From NCBI RefSeq assembly GCF_013377255.1, contig NZ_CP016614.1, forward strand, positions 1,000,501 to 1,064,500: DNA of 64,000 nucleotides. Direction: 5' to 3'. Below are positions 44,986 to 53,484 of this stretch, one piece after another (positions within the stretch are counted from its first letter, which is position 1; every line of letters begins with the position of its first letter). The translations under genes were made by a program, and so were the position numbers. The DNA is from Mannheimia granulomatis. Lineage in GTDB: Bacteria > Pseudomonadota > Gammaproteobacteria > Enterobacterales > Pasteurellaceae. The notes beneath the pieces are model-generated. The model saw nothing but the letters and a program-made list of their open reading frames with translations. It was not told where the DNA came from and ran no database searches.

Positions 44986-45441
44986 ATGACGATCACTCAA
45001 AATAGCATTGAGCCTGATTTCTGGCAGAAAAAAAACTTGCTCGAAATGAATGAGGCAGAGTGGGAAGCGCTATGTGATGGCTGTGGGAAATGCTGCTACC
45101 GGAAATATATTCAAGGGCGAGGCAAGCGTGAAAGGCTTTATTACACTTCGGTTGCTTGCAATTTATTAGATCTTAAGACAGGGTGTTGTAACAATTACGC
45201 AAATCGATTTAAAATTGAGAAGGATTGCACCAAACTCACCAAAAAGAATTTACCGGATTTTGGCTGGTTGCCGAAAACCTGCGCTTATCGCCTACTTTAT
45301 GAAGGAAAATCGTTGTTTGATTGGCATCCGCTTATATCACAAGATCCGAACTCAGTGCAAAAAGCCGGTATTCTTATCCCAAACGGTATTCATGAAAAAG
45401 AGATTATTGACTGGTTTGAATTTGTGATTGATGAGGTTTAA
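44986..45441 (+). CDS. ycgN: YcgN family cysteine-rich protein (UPF0260)
   Basis: A 151-residue protein of the YcgN/UPF0260 group with the putative zinc/iron-chelating cysteine cluster DGCGKCCYRK (about 31-40) and additional cysteines at TGCCNNY, KDCTKL and KTCAYRL. Function is not established. It is the last gene of the tight GNAT-rdgB-ybjQ-ycgN run and ends at a bidirectional terminator. Confidence 0.9.
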   Translation: MTITQNSIEPDFWQKKNLLEMNEAEWEALCDGCGKCCYRKYIQGRGKRERLYYTSVACNLLDLKTGCCNNYANRFKIEKDCTKLTKKNLPDFGWLPKTCAYRLLYEGKSLFDWHPLISQDPNSVQKAGILIPNGIHEKEIIDWFEFVIDEV

Positions 45442-45448
45442 ATCACAA

Positions 45449-45476
45449 AAAAGGCGTTTCATCAGAAACGCCTTTT
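45449..45476. terminator. Bidirectional terminator between ycgN and gmhA
   Basis: AAAAGGCGTTTC (45449-45460), loop ATCA, GAAACGCCTTTT (45465-45476): a perfect 12-bp hairpin with A and T tracts, between convergent genes. Confidence 0.92.
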
Positions 45477-45481
45477 AACTG

Positions 45482-46063
45482 TTAAGCTTTTGCCATTTCA
45501 AATTCAATTAACATCATTAAAATATGGATGACTTTAATGTGAATTTCTTGGATTCGGTCTGCATAGCGGAAGTGTGGTACACGGATTTCGACATCGGCTA
45601 AGCCTGCCATTTGACCACCATCTTTGCCTGTCATGGCAATGACTTTCATCCCTTTTTCTTTTGCAACTTTAATCGCATTCAGCACGTTTTTAGAATTGCC
45701 CGAAGTTGATAAACCAAATAGCACATCGCCTTTTTGTCCGACAGCTTCTAAGTAACGGGAAAAGACATATTCATAGCCAAAATCATTACTCACACAGCTT
45801 AAATGGCTCACATCAGAAATCGCAATTGCCGGATAACCTGGGCGGTTTTCGCGGTAGCGACCGGTTAATTCTTCCGCAAAATGCATAGCATCACAGTGTG
45901 AGCCGCCATTCCCGCAAGAAAGCACTTTGCCACCTTGTTTGAAACTGTTTGAAATCAACAAGGCTGCTTCTTGAATTAGTTTAATGTTATTTTCATCAGA
46001 CATAAATTTATCTAATACATCTGCAGCTTCTTGAAGTTCCGCTTTAATTTGTTCTAAATACAT
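45482..46063 (-). CDS. gmhA: Sedoheptulose-7-phosphate isomerase
   Basis: A 193-residue SIS-domain enzyme making D-glycero-D-manno-heptose 7-phosphate, first step of the heptose for LPS inner core. The stretch SCGNGGSHCDAMHFAEELTG is nearly identical to E. coli GmhA; LSTSGNSKNVL and RIQEIHIKVIH follow. I start at MYLEQIKAEL (46063), which aligns with the E. coli N-terminus and has AGGGG upstream, rather than six codons earlier. It is divergent from tyrR. Confidence 0.96.
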   Translation of the reverse strand: MYLEQIKAELQEAADVLDKFMSDENNIKLIQEAALLISNSFKQGGKVLSCGNGGSHCDAMHFAEELTGRYRENRPGYPAIAISDVSHLSCVSNDFGYEYVFSRYLEAVGQKGDVLFGLSTSGNSKNVLNAIKVAKEKGMKVIAMTGKDGGQMAGLADVEIRVPHFRYADRIQEIHIKVIHILMMLIEFEMAKA

Positions 46064-46097
46064 AGGATGCCCCTTTTGCAAAAAAATGAAGTTTTTT

Positions 46098-46107
46098 AAC
46101 CGCTTGT
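46098..46107 (-). repeat. DNA uptake signal between gmhA and tyrR
   Basis: AACCGCTTGT, the reverse complement of ACAAGCGGTT, a one-base variant of the uptake core, in the divergent 197-nt region that also holds the gmhA and tyrR promoters. Confidence 0.75.
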
Positions 46108-46260
46108 TACGATTAAAAGTAGCTTAAGTTTAGAAGATCTCAAGGAAATTGTAAATCAAGTAGCTTAAATAATACTTTCGGGTTGTAAACAAAAGTTTCC
46201 AAAAGTAAAAAATAGCGGTATTATTCATCCAAAATTTTGCAAATAAGGGGGAGTCTCTTG

Positions 46261-47223
46261 ATGACGGAAAATCTAGCGTGTTTTGAAAAAATTATTGGGG
46301 AATCGGAAAAAATGAAGCAAGTGATTGCACAGGCTAAAAAATTTGCCAATTTAAATGCCCCTTTATTGATTCAAGGAGAAACCGGTACAGGAAAAGACTT
46401 ATTTGCGAAAGCTTGTCATAATTTCAGTAGCAGAAGTGCAGAAAAATTTATTGCAGTAAATTGTGCCGGCTTACCGTCAGAAGAAGCTGAGTCGGAAATG
46501 TTTGGACATCGGGGCAATGGCGTAGAAAATATTGGCTTTTTTGAATATGCTAATGGTGGAACAGTGTTATTGGATTCTATTTCTGAATTATCCCTTGAAA
46601 TGCAAGCAAAGTTGTTACGTTTTTTAAATGATGGTTCTTTCCGTCGAGTGGGAGAAGATAAAGAAATTCAAGTGGATGTCCGCGTGGTTTGCACCTCGCA
46701 AAAACCGTTATCGCAGTTGGTGGTAGAGGGGAAAGTCAGAGAAGATCTTTATCATCGTTTAAATGTACTGACCCTTGATTTACCGCCATTAAGAGAGAGG
46801 AAAGAGGATATCCCGCTTCTAGCTGAGGCTTTTATTGCTCACATTAGTAAGCAGTTAGGCGTGAGTAAATTGGAATATGACGAGCAATTCTTACAAGCAC
46901 TGCAAAATCATCGTTGGTCAGGTAATTTAAGAGAGCTTTATAATGCGATTTATCGAGCTTGCACACTCTCTTATGCAGGGCATTTAGCCGTTAAAGATTT
47001 AAATTTACCGAATGAATTATCCCAAATGGATGAAATAGAAACAGGGAGTGAGACGTTAGAAGAATTAATGAATCAATATGAAGCAAAACTGTTGCAAAAA
47101 TTTTATGCAGAATATCCGAGCACTCGAAAATTGGCTCAAAGATTAGGGCTATCGCATACAGCGGTTGCAAATAAGCTACGCCAATATGGTTTAACAAAAA
47201 GCGGAAATGGTAAAAATGAATAA
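46261..47223 (+). CDS. tyrR: TyrR-type regulator lacking the N-terminal ACT/PAS half
   Basis: A 320-residue AAA+ regulator. It matches the C-terminal two-thirds of E. coli TyrR: LLIQGETGTGKDLFAKACH (Walker A), LLRFLNDGSFRRVGED, and a Fis-like helix-turn-helix YPSTRKLAQRLGLSHTAVAN. The sigma-54 contact loop GAFTGA is absent (FGHRGNGVENIGFF instead), as in TyrR. Full-length TyrR has an aromatic-amino-acid-sensing N-terminus, missing here; the H. influenzae protein is similarly short. I start at 46261 after AAGGGGGAG. Its end overlaps sapA by 8 nt. Confidence 0.93.
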   Translation: MTENLACFEKIIGESEKMKQVIAQAKKFANLNAPLLIQGETGTGKDLFAKACHNFSSRSAEKFIAVNCAGLPSEEAESEMFGHRGNGVENIGFFEYANGGTVLLDSISELSLEMQAKLLRFLNDGSFRRVGEDKEIQVDVRVVCTSQKPLSQLVVEGKVREDLYHRLNVLTLDLPPLRERKEDIPLLAEAFIAHISKQLGVSKLEYDEQFLQALQNHRWSGNLRELYNAIYRACTLSYAGHLAVKDLNLPNELSQMDEIETGSETLEELMNQYEAKLLQKFYAEYPSTRKLAQRLGLSHTAVANKLRQYGLTKSGNGKNE

Positions 47224-48925
47224 ACTAGCGGTTGTTTTCTTAGCACTTTTTGCAAATTTTTCTCTAAATTCGACCGCTTGTGCCGCTCCTCGTATACCTA
47301 AAGAGTTGCAGGAGAACAGTCTAGTTTATTGTACAACCTCATCGGGCTTTTCGTTTAATCCGCAAAAGTCAGATCTTAGTTCTAATATGAACGTAGTCAC
47401 AGAGCAGATTTATGATAAATTATTTGAATTTAATCCGAAAAAGAATCAACTCGAATCTGCATTGGTCGAGCATTATTCTATTAGTGAGAATGGCTTAATC
47501 ATTACACTTTATTTACGGAAAAATGTGTCGTTTCATTCGACAAAATGGTTTACTCCCACCCGTAAATTTAATGCAGAGGATGTGGTTTTTTCGTTAAACC
47601 GCATGATGGGTAATGTAACAGATTTGCCCGAAATCAGCTTGTCTGATATAAGTGGTACTTTACACCATCAACATCAAAGCTATATTTACCAAAAAGCCGC
47701 AAGGCAGATTTATTATCCTTATTTTGAAAGTGTTGATTTACGTAATAAAATCGTTCGAATTTCCGCTCCTTCCACACATGTGGTTAAGATTGAGCTGTCA
47801 AAACCGGATTCATCTATTTTGGCTCATCTTGCCAGCCAATATGCTGTGATTTTATCGAAAGAGTATGCCTTACAGCTGAATGCCGATGAAAATTTAGCAC
47901 AACTGGATTTATTGCCGGTTGGGACAGGGGTTTACCAGTTAGAAAGTTATGAAAATAACAATGACGTAAGGTTAAAACCTAATCCGTATTATTGGGGGAA
48001 AAAAGCTCACATTCAAAATATGATTGTAGATTTCTCGACAGAAGCTACCGGGCGAATGGCAAAGTTTTTAAATAATGAGTGCCATATTGTTGCTTTCCCT
48101 GAGCCAAGCCAACTTTCGGTATTGAAAAACGAGCGGCTAATCAGCAGTAAAGGGGCAAATTTGGTTTATTTAGCATTTAATATGCAAAGACCTATCGGCG
48201 AAGATTTGGCTTTTCGTCAGAAAATTGCCCAAAGCATCAATCGCCAGCGTATTGCCGATAAGTTATTCTACGGCACAGGTGAAGTGGCGGATAACGTGTT
48301 ACCTACAGCACTTTGGCAGAAGAAAAATCCCGATAGTTACCCATATTTAGCCCATCGGCAGCCGGAACAAACGGTCGAAAACAGTAAAAATTTTGCAAAA
48401 AATGACCGCTTGAAATTGTGGGTGATTGATGAAAAGCGGGTGTACAATCCGCATCCGATTAAGATGGCGGAGATGATTCGTGCGGATTTGAGCGCACAGC
48501 AAATTGAGGTTGATATTCGCCTAGTCAGTAGGGCTTATTTGGTTCAACAGCTAGAAAATAAAACCGCCGATTATGATCTGATTTTAGGCGGGTGGTTGGC
48601 GAACAACTTAGATCCTAACAGTTTTTTGGAGGCAATATTGAGCTGTAAAATGGCGGATACGGTGACGAATTTGTCGAATTGGTGTAACGAAGATTTTGAT
48701 TTTTGGCTACAAACGGCTCGTTTGAGTGAAGATGCTTCCTCGTCTCACCTGTTATATGAATTTTCACAAAAATTATTAGAAGAGCAATTACCGATTTTAC
48801 CTTTAGTGAATGCTAATCGGGTTTTGGTAATAGATAATGTTGTGCAAAATGCAGAAATATCTCCTTTTGGGCAAGTAAAATTATCTGAATTGCGACTCGC
48901 AGCAGGTAAGGAAAAGGGGCAATAA
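47216..48925 (+). CDS. sapA: SapA, periplasmic peptide-binding protein
   Basis: A 569-residue solute-binding protein of the peptide/SapA family. The signal peptide (about 1-24) ends near STACAA; the mature part has TEQIYDKLFEFNP, FNAEDVVFSLNRMM (about 120-133), VGTGVYQLESYENNNDVRLK and AFRQKIAQSINRQRIADKLF. In Haemophilus and Salmonella SapA binds antimicrobial peptides and haem for import. I chose the ATG at 47216, overlapping tyrR; an in-frame ATG at 47207 is possible. An uptake signal lies within the signal-peptide codons. Confidence 0.93.
   Translation: MNKLAVVFLALFANFSLNSTACAAPRIPKELQENSLVYCTTSSGFSFNPQKSDLSSNMNVVTEQIYDKLFEFNPKKNQLESALVEHYSISENGLIITLYLRKNVSFHSTKWFTPTRKFNAEDVVFSLNRMMGNVTDLPEISLSDISGTLHHQHQSYIYQKAARQIYYPYFESVDLRNKIVRISAPSTHVVKIELSKPDSSILAHLASQYAVILSKEYALQLNADENLAQLDLLPVGTGVYQLESYENNNDVRLKPNPYYWGKKAHIQNMIVDFSTEATGRMAKFLNNECHIVAFPEPSQLSVLKNERLISSKGANLVYLAFNMQRPIGEDLAFRQKIAQSINRQRIADKLFYGTGEVADNVLPTALWQKKNPDSYPYLAHRQPEQTVENSKNFAKNDRLKLWVIDEKRVYNPHPIKMAEMIRADLSAQQIEVDIRLVSRAYLVQQLENKTADYDLILGGWLANNLDPNSFLEAILSCKMADTVTNLSNWCNEDFDFWLQTARLSEDASSSHLLYEFSQKLLEEQLPILPLVNANRVLVIDNVVQNAEISPFGQVKLSELRLAAGKEKGQ
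47272..47281 (-). repeat. DNA uptake signal inside the sapA signal peptide
   Basis: GACCGCTTGT, reverse complement of the full core ACAAGCGGTC, preceded by the TGCAAATTTTT extension. It encodes S-T-A-C of the signal peptide. Confidence 0.85.
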
Positions 48926-48928
48926 TTT

Positions 48929-49894
48929 ATGTTAACTGCATTAATCCGAAAAATGTTTTTGACATTTATTACACTGATTGTTCTATCAATTATCAGTTTT
49001 CATATTTTGCTACGAGACCCGCTCAATCGCTTAACGGATATGAATTGGTTTGGGGCTTATTTTAACTATCTCAAAGGGTTATTAGCCGGTGATTTTGGTA
49101 TTAGTTTTAGCAATGGCGAGCCTTTGACGGCTCAGATTTTACAGGTGTTTCCGGCAACGATCACACTTTGTTTATCGGCATTGCTACTTTCATTGATTTT
49201 AGGTGTGCCGCTTGGCTTTTTCTCTGCCACGCAAAAAAGCAATATGTTGGGCAAAGCATTAAATATGTTAGGTTCATTAAGCTTGGCGGTGCCGGTATTC
49301 TGGCTCGCATTAGTTTTAATGTATTATGCCTCTTTGCATCAATGGGAGATCGCCGCTATTGGTGAAATGCATTCGATTTATCCGAAAGAAAGTATAACCG
49401 GATTTTTGTTACTGGATATTTGGCTATCAGACAGTCCATATAAATTAAAGATGATACAAAGTGCTTTACATCATTTAGCTTTACCAACACTGATTTTGGC
49501 AGTTCCTGCAACATTAGAAATAATGCACGTGACTCAGGCACGAGCCAGTTATGTAATGAAACAGAACTATATTAAAGTGGCAAAAACTCGTGGTTGGACA
49601 CCATTTCGAATTTGGACGACACATATTCTTCGTAATACGTTGCCCTCACTTTTACCGATGATTGCCCGTACCTTTATTTTAATTTTTGCCTTTGGTATGT
49701 TGATTGAAACAATCTTTAGTTGGGGTGGAATTGGCCGTTGGTTGATTAATGCTCTTGCTATTCAAGATTACAATGCGATTTCAGCCGGTGTAGTGGCAAT
49801 AGGGGTATTTGTACTCAGTGTGGATATGATAACAGGCTTTATTCGTGTGATTTTAGACCCTTCAGAGAAAAAGGATTGGTATGGAGCTCATTAG
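48929..49894 (+). CDS. sapB: SapB, ABC peptide transporter permease
   Basis: A 321-residue permease of the DppB/OppB type with about six membrane helices. Shared with E. coli SapB are FPATITLCLSALLLSLILGVP-like (about 71-91), the insertion LDIWLSDSPYKLKMIQSAL (about 165-183) that is a SapB trait, and the EAA-type loop YIKVAKTRGWTPF. It forms the channel with SapC. It begins 3 nt after sapA and overlaps sapC by 14 nt. Confidence 0.93.
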   Translation: MLTALIRKMFLTFITLIVLSIISFHILLRDPLNRLTDMNWFGAYFNYLKGLLAGDFGISFSNGEPLTAQILQVFPATITLCLSALLLSLILGVPLGFFSATQKSNMLGKALNMLGSLSLAVPVFWLALVLMYYASLHQWEIAAIGEMHSIYPKESITGFLLLDIWLSDSPYKLKMIQSALHHLALPTLILAVPATLEIMHVTQARASYVMKQNYIKVAKTRGWTPFRIWTTHILRNTLPSLLPMIARTFILIFAFGMLIETIFSWGGIGRWLINALAIQDYNAISAGVVAIGVFVLSVDMITGFIRVILDPSEKKDWYGAH

Positions 49895-50774
49895 AGAAGC
49901 CGAACAATTTAGAGAGACGGAATTGCTTAAAAAATTCTGGCATTATTTCAGACAAGATAAGGTGGCCCTTGGGAGTTTTTATCTTTTTCTTTTTTTATTA
50001 ATACTGGTTTTTTTCGGTAGTTTATTAGCGCCTTATGATTATAACCAGCAGTTTGTCGGTTTAGAATTAATGCCTCCGTCATGGGATGAAAAAGGGCAAA
50101 TTAGTCATTTTTTAGGAACAGATGATTTAGGGCGAGATATTTTAAGTCGTATTCTCTATGGTTTTTATTATACAGTCGGTTCTGCATTAATGATTACCGG
50201 ATTAGTCGCTTTATTTGGAGGCTTTATTGGAATTATTGCCGGCTTAAAAAAAGGGCGTTCATTTTGGTTTATCAGCCATCTGTTTGATACCTTCTTATTT
50301 ATGCCAATTTTATTAATTGCCATTATTATTGCCACCTTAATGGATGCAAGTTTGATTAACGCAATGCTGGCGATTTTTTTAGCTATGTTGCCACATTTTA
50401 TCCATAAAATTTATCAAGCGACTGAGCAGCAATTAAAAAAAGAGTATATCATCACGCTCAGATTAGATGGGGCAAGTCGCTGGTATCTTATTCGAGAAGT
50501 GATTATTCCAAATTTAACCGGGGTTGCAATTAAAGAATTATCACATATTTTTGTGATTGCAGTTTTAGACATCAGTGCATTAAGCTTTATTATGTTAGGC
50601 GCACAGAATCCAACACCTGAATGGGGAGCGATGATCCGAGAATCAATGGAGCTGATTTATGTTGCCCCTTGGACCGTTGTATTACCGGGGCTGGCTATTA
50701 TTTTCAGTATTTTTGCAATTACAATGCTTGGTACTCGTTTAAGCAATGTATTTGAAAAGTATCGAAAGGAATAA
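49881..50774 (+). CDS. sapC: SapC, ABC peptide transporter permease
   Basis: A 297-residue permease of the DppC/OppC type. The cytoplasmic N-terminus precedes the first helix (about 30-50); LGTDDLGRDILSRILYGFYY (about 78-97) is the family signature; LRLDGASRWYLIREVIIPNL (about 195-214) is the EAA loop. It pairs with SapB. The start overlaps sapB by 14 nt. An 84-nt gap with an uptake signal separates it from sapD. Confidence 0.93.
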   Translation: MELIREAEQFRETELLKKFWHYFRQDKVALGSFYLFLFLLILVFFGSLLAPYDYNQQFVGLELMPPSWDEKGQISHFLGTDDLGRDILSRILYGFYYTVGSALMITGLVALFGGFIGIIAGLKKGRSFWFISHLFDTFLFMPILLIAIIIATLMDASLINAMLAIFLAMLPHFIHKIYQATEQQLKKEYIITLRLDGASRWYLIREVIIPNLTGVAIKELSHIFVIAVLDISALSFIMLGAQNPTPEWGAMIRESMELIYVAPWTVVLPGLAIIFSIFAITMLGTRLSNVFEKYRKE

Positions 50775-50814
50775 AGAATCTTCTCCATTTCCCTAAAGCA
50801 GCATGTAGAACGCT

Positions 50815-50824
50815 ACAAGCGGTC
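50815..50824 (+). repeat. DNA uptake signal in the sapC-sapD gap
   Basis: Complete core ACAAGCGGTC followed by ATAATTTTGTCAAAATTT. No pairing inverted copy is close, so it is unlikely to be a terminator. Confidence 0.88.
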
Positions 50825-50858
50825 ATAATTTTGTCAAAATTTACACATAAGGAACATT

Positions 50859-51899
50859 ATGGCATTACTGGATATCCGCCATTTAAGTATTGAAATAAAC
50901 ACACCAAAAGGGCGGATGAAAATGGTCGATAATATCAATTTGACTCTTGATGAGGGCGAAATTTGCGGCTTGGTCGGAGAGTCCGGTTCGGGAAAAAGTT
51001 TGATAGCCAAAGTTATCTGTGGCATTACCAAAGACGAATGGACGGTAACTGCTGATCGCTTTCGTTTTAATGATGTAGAATTATTAAAACTCTCCCCCAA
51101 AGAACGCCGAAAATTGGTGGGCGATCAGATTTCCATGGTGTTTCAAGATCCGCTTACCAGCCTAGACCCAAGCCAACAAGTGGGCAAACAATTGATGCAA
51201 ACTATTCATTTCAAAGGAAAATGGTGGCAATGGTTCGGCTGGAAGAAGAAAAAAGCGATTGAGCTGTTACATAGGGTTGGCGTACGTGATCATCAAGATA
51301 TTATGACAAGTTATCCGAAAGATATTACTGAAGGTGAAGCACAAAAAGTCATGATTGCGATGGCAATTGCCAATCAACCTAGATTATTAGTGGCGGATGA
51401 GCCGACGAATATTATGGAATCGACTACTCAGTTGCAAATTTATCGTTTGCTTTCCAGTATGAATAAAAACTTAGGAACCTCCATTTTATTAGTGAGTAAT
51501 GATATGCGGAGTATTCAAAACTGGGTAGATTCTTATAATGTGCTTTATTGTGGGCAAACGGTAGAAATTGCAGATAAGGAAAGTATTCTGGAATCACCTT
51601 ATCATCCTTACACTCGGGTTTTATTAAATAGTATGCCGGATTTCTCACAGCCATTAGCCTTTAAAAGTAGCCTCAATACTTTAAGAGGTTCAGTGCCTAT
51701 GTTACAAGAAATGCCTATAGGTTGCCGTTTGGGGCCTCGTTGTCCGTTTGCTCAAAAGAAATGTGTGAATAAACCACCATTGGTAAAAGTTAAACAGCAT
51801 GAATTTGCTTGCCATTTTCCGATTAATTTTAGAGAGCAGAATCTATTGAAAAAACAGCAAGAACAGATGCCGTTGATGGTAGCGGAATTGTCGGAGTAA
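50859..51899 (+). CDS. sapD: SapD, ABC transporter ATPase
   Basis: A 346-residue ATPase of the DppD/OppD type. Walker A is GESGSGKS (about 39-46), Q-loop SMVFQDPLTSLDPSQQVG; the signature is the SapD variant ITEGEAQKVMIAMAIANQPR, followed by Walker B LLVADEPTN. A cysteine-rich C-terminal segment (CRLGPRCPFAQKKC) is typical of oligopeptide ATPases. In Salmonella SapD also supports Trk potassium uptake. In other genomes sapF follows; here it does not. Confidence 0.93.
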   Translation: MALLDIRHLSIEINTPKGRMKMVDNINLTLDEGEICGLVGESGSGKSLIAKVICGITKDEWTVTADRFRFNDVELLKLSPKERRKLVGDQISMVFQDPLTSLDPSQQVGKQLMQTIHFKGKWWQWFGWKKKKAIELLHRVGVRDHQDIMTSYPKDITEGEAQKVMIAMAIANQPRLLVADEPTNIMESTTQLQIYRLLSSMNKNLGTSILLVSNDMRSIQNWVDSYNVLYCGQTVEIADKESILESPYHPYTRVLLNSMPDFSQPLAFKSSLNTLRGSVPMLQEMPIGCRLGPRCPFAQKKCVNKPPLVKVKQHEFACHFPINFREQNLLKKQQEQMPLMVAELSE

Positions 51900-51946
51900 C
51901 TCATATTTAAAGAGCAAGCTCATATCAGCAAATATCAGTTTGATTT

Positions 51947-51956
51947 AACCGCTTGT
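51947..51956 (-). repeat. DNA uptake signal downstream of sapD
   Basis: AACCGCTTGT, reverse complement of the ACAAGCGGTT variant, in the 58-nt gap between convergent sapD and the YceK-like gene. Confidence 0.75.
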
Positions 51957-51957
51957 A

Positions 51958-52191
51958 CTATTGGGTTAAGGTAACCGGTAGCATCAGTGTATCTAATACA
52001 AAGCTTAAAGGTAAATCGATCACAGCAAGTATAGCGAATACGCCCCCTTCTTGCATGGCGTAAAAATCTTTTGTTACGCCGGCATATACGCTGTAATCCT
52101 GCTCAACCAGGCTGATAATTGTGCCACAAGCAGCCAAATTAAAGACCAAATAGAGTAGGATAGCGGTTCTACAAGCGGTTAATTTCATCAA
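51958..52191 (-). CDS. YceK/YidQ-family small lipoprotein
   Basis: A 77-residue putative lipoprotein. The signal peptide (about 1-21) ends in lipobox LAAC followed by GTIISL. The segment YSVYAGVTKDFYAM and the hydrophobic DLPLSFVLDTLMLP match the YceK/YidQ family, in which a conserved DLPLS-DT-LLP pattern is seen. Function unknown. An uptake signal (52171-52180) encodes the LTAC near the start. It is convergent with sapD and divergent from leuB. Confidence 0.85.
   Translation of the reverse strand: MMKLTACRTAILLYLVFNLAACGTIISLVEQDYSVYAGVTKDFYAMQEGGVFAILAVIDLPLSFVLDTLMLPVTLTQ
52171..52180 (+). repeat. DNA uptake signal inside the YceK-like signal peptide
   Basis: ACAAGCGGTT on the plus strand, a one-base variant of the core; on the coding strand it reads AACCGCTTGT and encodes L-T-A-C at residues 4-7. 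Confidence 0.8.
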
Positions 52192-52319
52192 AAAATCTCC
52201 AAATACTCAGCTATTTTACGCTATTTTTGTGAAGTCTGCTGAAAAACTCATTTTAAAAAAAACGATTTTAAGGCAGAATGTAGCAGACTCAAATGTTATT
52301 ATTTTAAAGAGGATTTTAT

Positions 52320-53402
52320 ATGCAAACTTACAACATCGCCGTTTTGGCTGGAGATGGAATCGGCCCTGAAGTGATGGCTCAAGCAATCAAAGTATTAGAG
52401 GCTACCCAGCAAAAATTTGGCTTTAAACTGAATTTTAATGAATATAACATCGGTGGAGAGGCGATTGATGCACAAGGCAAAGCCTTACCTGAAAATACAT
52501 TAAAAGGTTGTGAAGAGGCTGATGCAATTTTATTCGGTTCGGTTGGCGGACCGAAATGGACTCATTTACCGCCCGATGAACAGCCGGAGCGTGGCTCGCT
52601 TTTACCACTACGTAAACATTTTGCGTTATTTTGTAACTTACGCCCAGCAGCCCTTTACAAAGGGCTGGAAAAATTTTGCCCGTTACGTGCAGATATCGCG
52701 GCAAAAGGGTTTGATATGGTGGTCGTACGTGAATTAACCAGTGGTATTTATTTTGGTCAGCCAAAAGGTAGAGACGGAGAAGGTTCACAAACCCGAGCTT
52801 TTGATACGGAAGTTTATTACAAATATGAAATTGAACGTATTGCCCGTGTGGCGTTTGAATCTGCCATGAAGCGTAAAAAACATGTTACTTCGGTGGATAA
52901 AGCCAACGTGCTACAAAGCTCGATTTTATGGCGTGAAACCGTTACTGAAATCGCAAAAGAGTTCCCTGAAGTGACTTTAGAACACATGTACATTGATAAT
53001 GCGACAATGCAGCTTATCAAATCCCCTGAATCCTTTGATATTTTATTATGTTCAAATATTTTCGGTGATATTATCTCTGATGAAGCAGCGATGATCACGG
53101 GGTCAATGGGGATGTTGCCGTCTGCAAGTTTGAATGAAAAAGGTTTTGGCTTATATGAGCCGGCGGGTGGCTCCGCGCCTGATATCGCAGGTAAAAATAT
53201 TGCTAATCCGATTGCCCAGATTTTATCGGCAGCGATGATGTTACGCTATAGCTTTAACTTAAATGAGGCAGCAGATGCAATTGAAGCAGCAATTCAAAAA
53301 GCCTTAGCAGATGGTTATCGCACCGCTGATTTAGCGGATGAAAGCAAACCACTTTCAACTTCGGAAATGGGTGATATTATTGCAAAAAATATTTTAGCGT
53401 AA
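52320..53402 (+). CDS. leuB: 3-isopropylmalate dehydrogenase
   Basis: A 360-residue NAD-dependent beta-decarboxylating dehydrogenase of leucine synthesis. The N-terminus YNIAVLAGDGIGPEVMAQA (about 4-22) and DKANVLQSSILWRETV, MYIDNATMQLIKSP and FGDIISDEAAMITGSMGMLP are family signatures. leuA, leuC and leuD are not in the window, so the pathway genes are split. AGAGGA precedes the ATG. No leu leader peptide or attenuator was seen in the 128-nt upstream gap. Confidence 0.96.
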   Translation: MQTYNIAVLAGDGIGPEVMAQAIKVLEATQQKFGFKLNFNEYNIGGEAIDAQGKALPENTLKGCEEADAILFGSVGGPKWTHLPPDEQPERGSLLPLRKHFALFCNLRPAALYKGLEKFCPLRADIAAKGFDMVVVRELTSGIYFGQPKGRDGEGSQTRAFDTEVYYKYEIERIARVAFESAMKRKKHVTSVDKANVLQSSILWRETVTEIAKEFPEVTLEHMYIDNATMQLIKSPESFDILLCSNIFGDIISDEAAMITGSMGMLPSASLNEKGFGLYEPAGGSAPDIAGKNIANPIAQILSAAMMLRYSFNLNEAADAIEAAIQKALADGYRTADLADESKPLSTSEMGDIIAKNILA

Positions 53403-53419
53403 TATGAGAATCAGATAAG

Positions 53420-53482
53420 CAAGCGGTCAAAATCGGATGAAAATTTGCAAAAAATTCCCTGATTTTGACCGCTTGTTTTTTT
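53420..53482. terminator. USS-pair terminator between leuB and cls
   Basis: CAAGCGGTCAAAATC (53420-53434) pairs perfectly with GATTTTGACCGCTTG (53461-53475), followed by seven T. The 26-nt loop is large. It ends leuB and probably also cls from the other side. Confidence 0.85.
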
Positions 53483-53484
53483 GT

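Noticed and set aside
47207..47215. Longer sapA start (MVK before MNK)
   Set aside because: Both starts are in frame; the later ATG gives a standard signal peptide directly, while the earlier has only a slightly different upstream context. The choice is not certain.
46261..47223. Interpretation of the AAA+ gene upstream of sapA as PspF
   Set aside because: In E. coli pspF lies beside sapA, so I considered it; but the GAFTGA loop is missing and the sequence follows TyrR closely (LLRFLNDG.FRRVGED and the C-terminal YPSTRKLA.RLG.SHTA), so TyrR is the better call.
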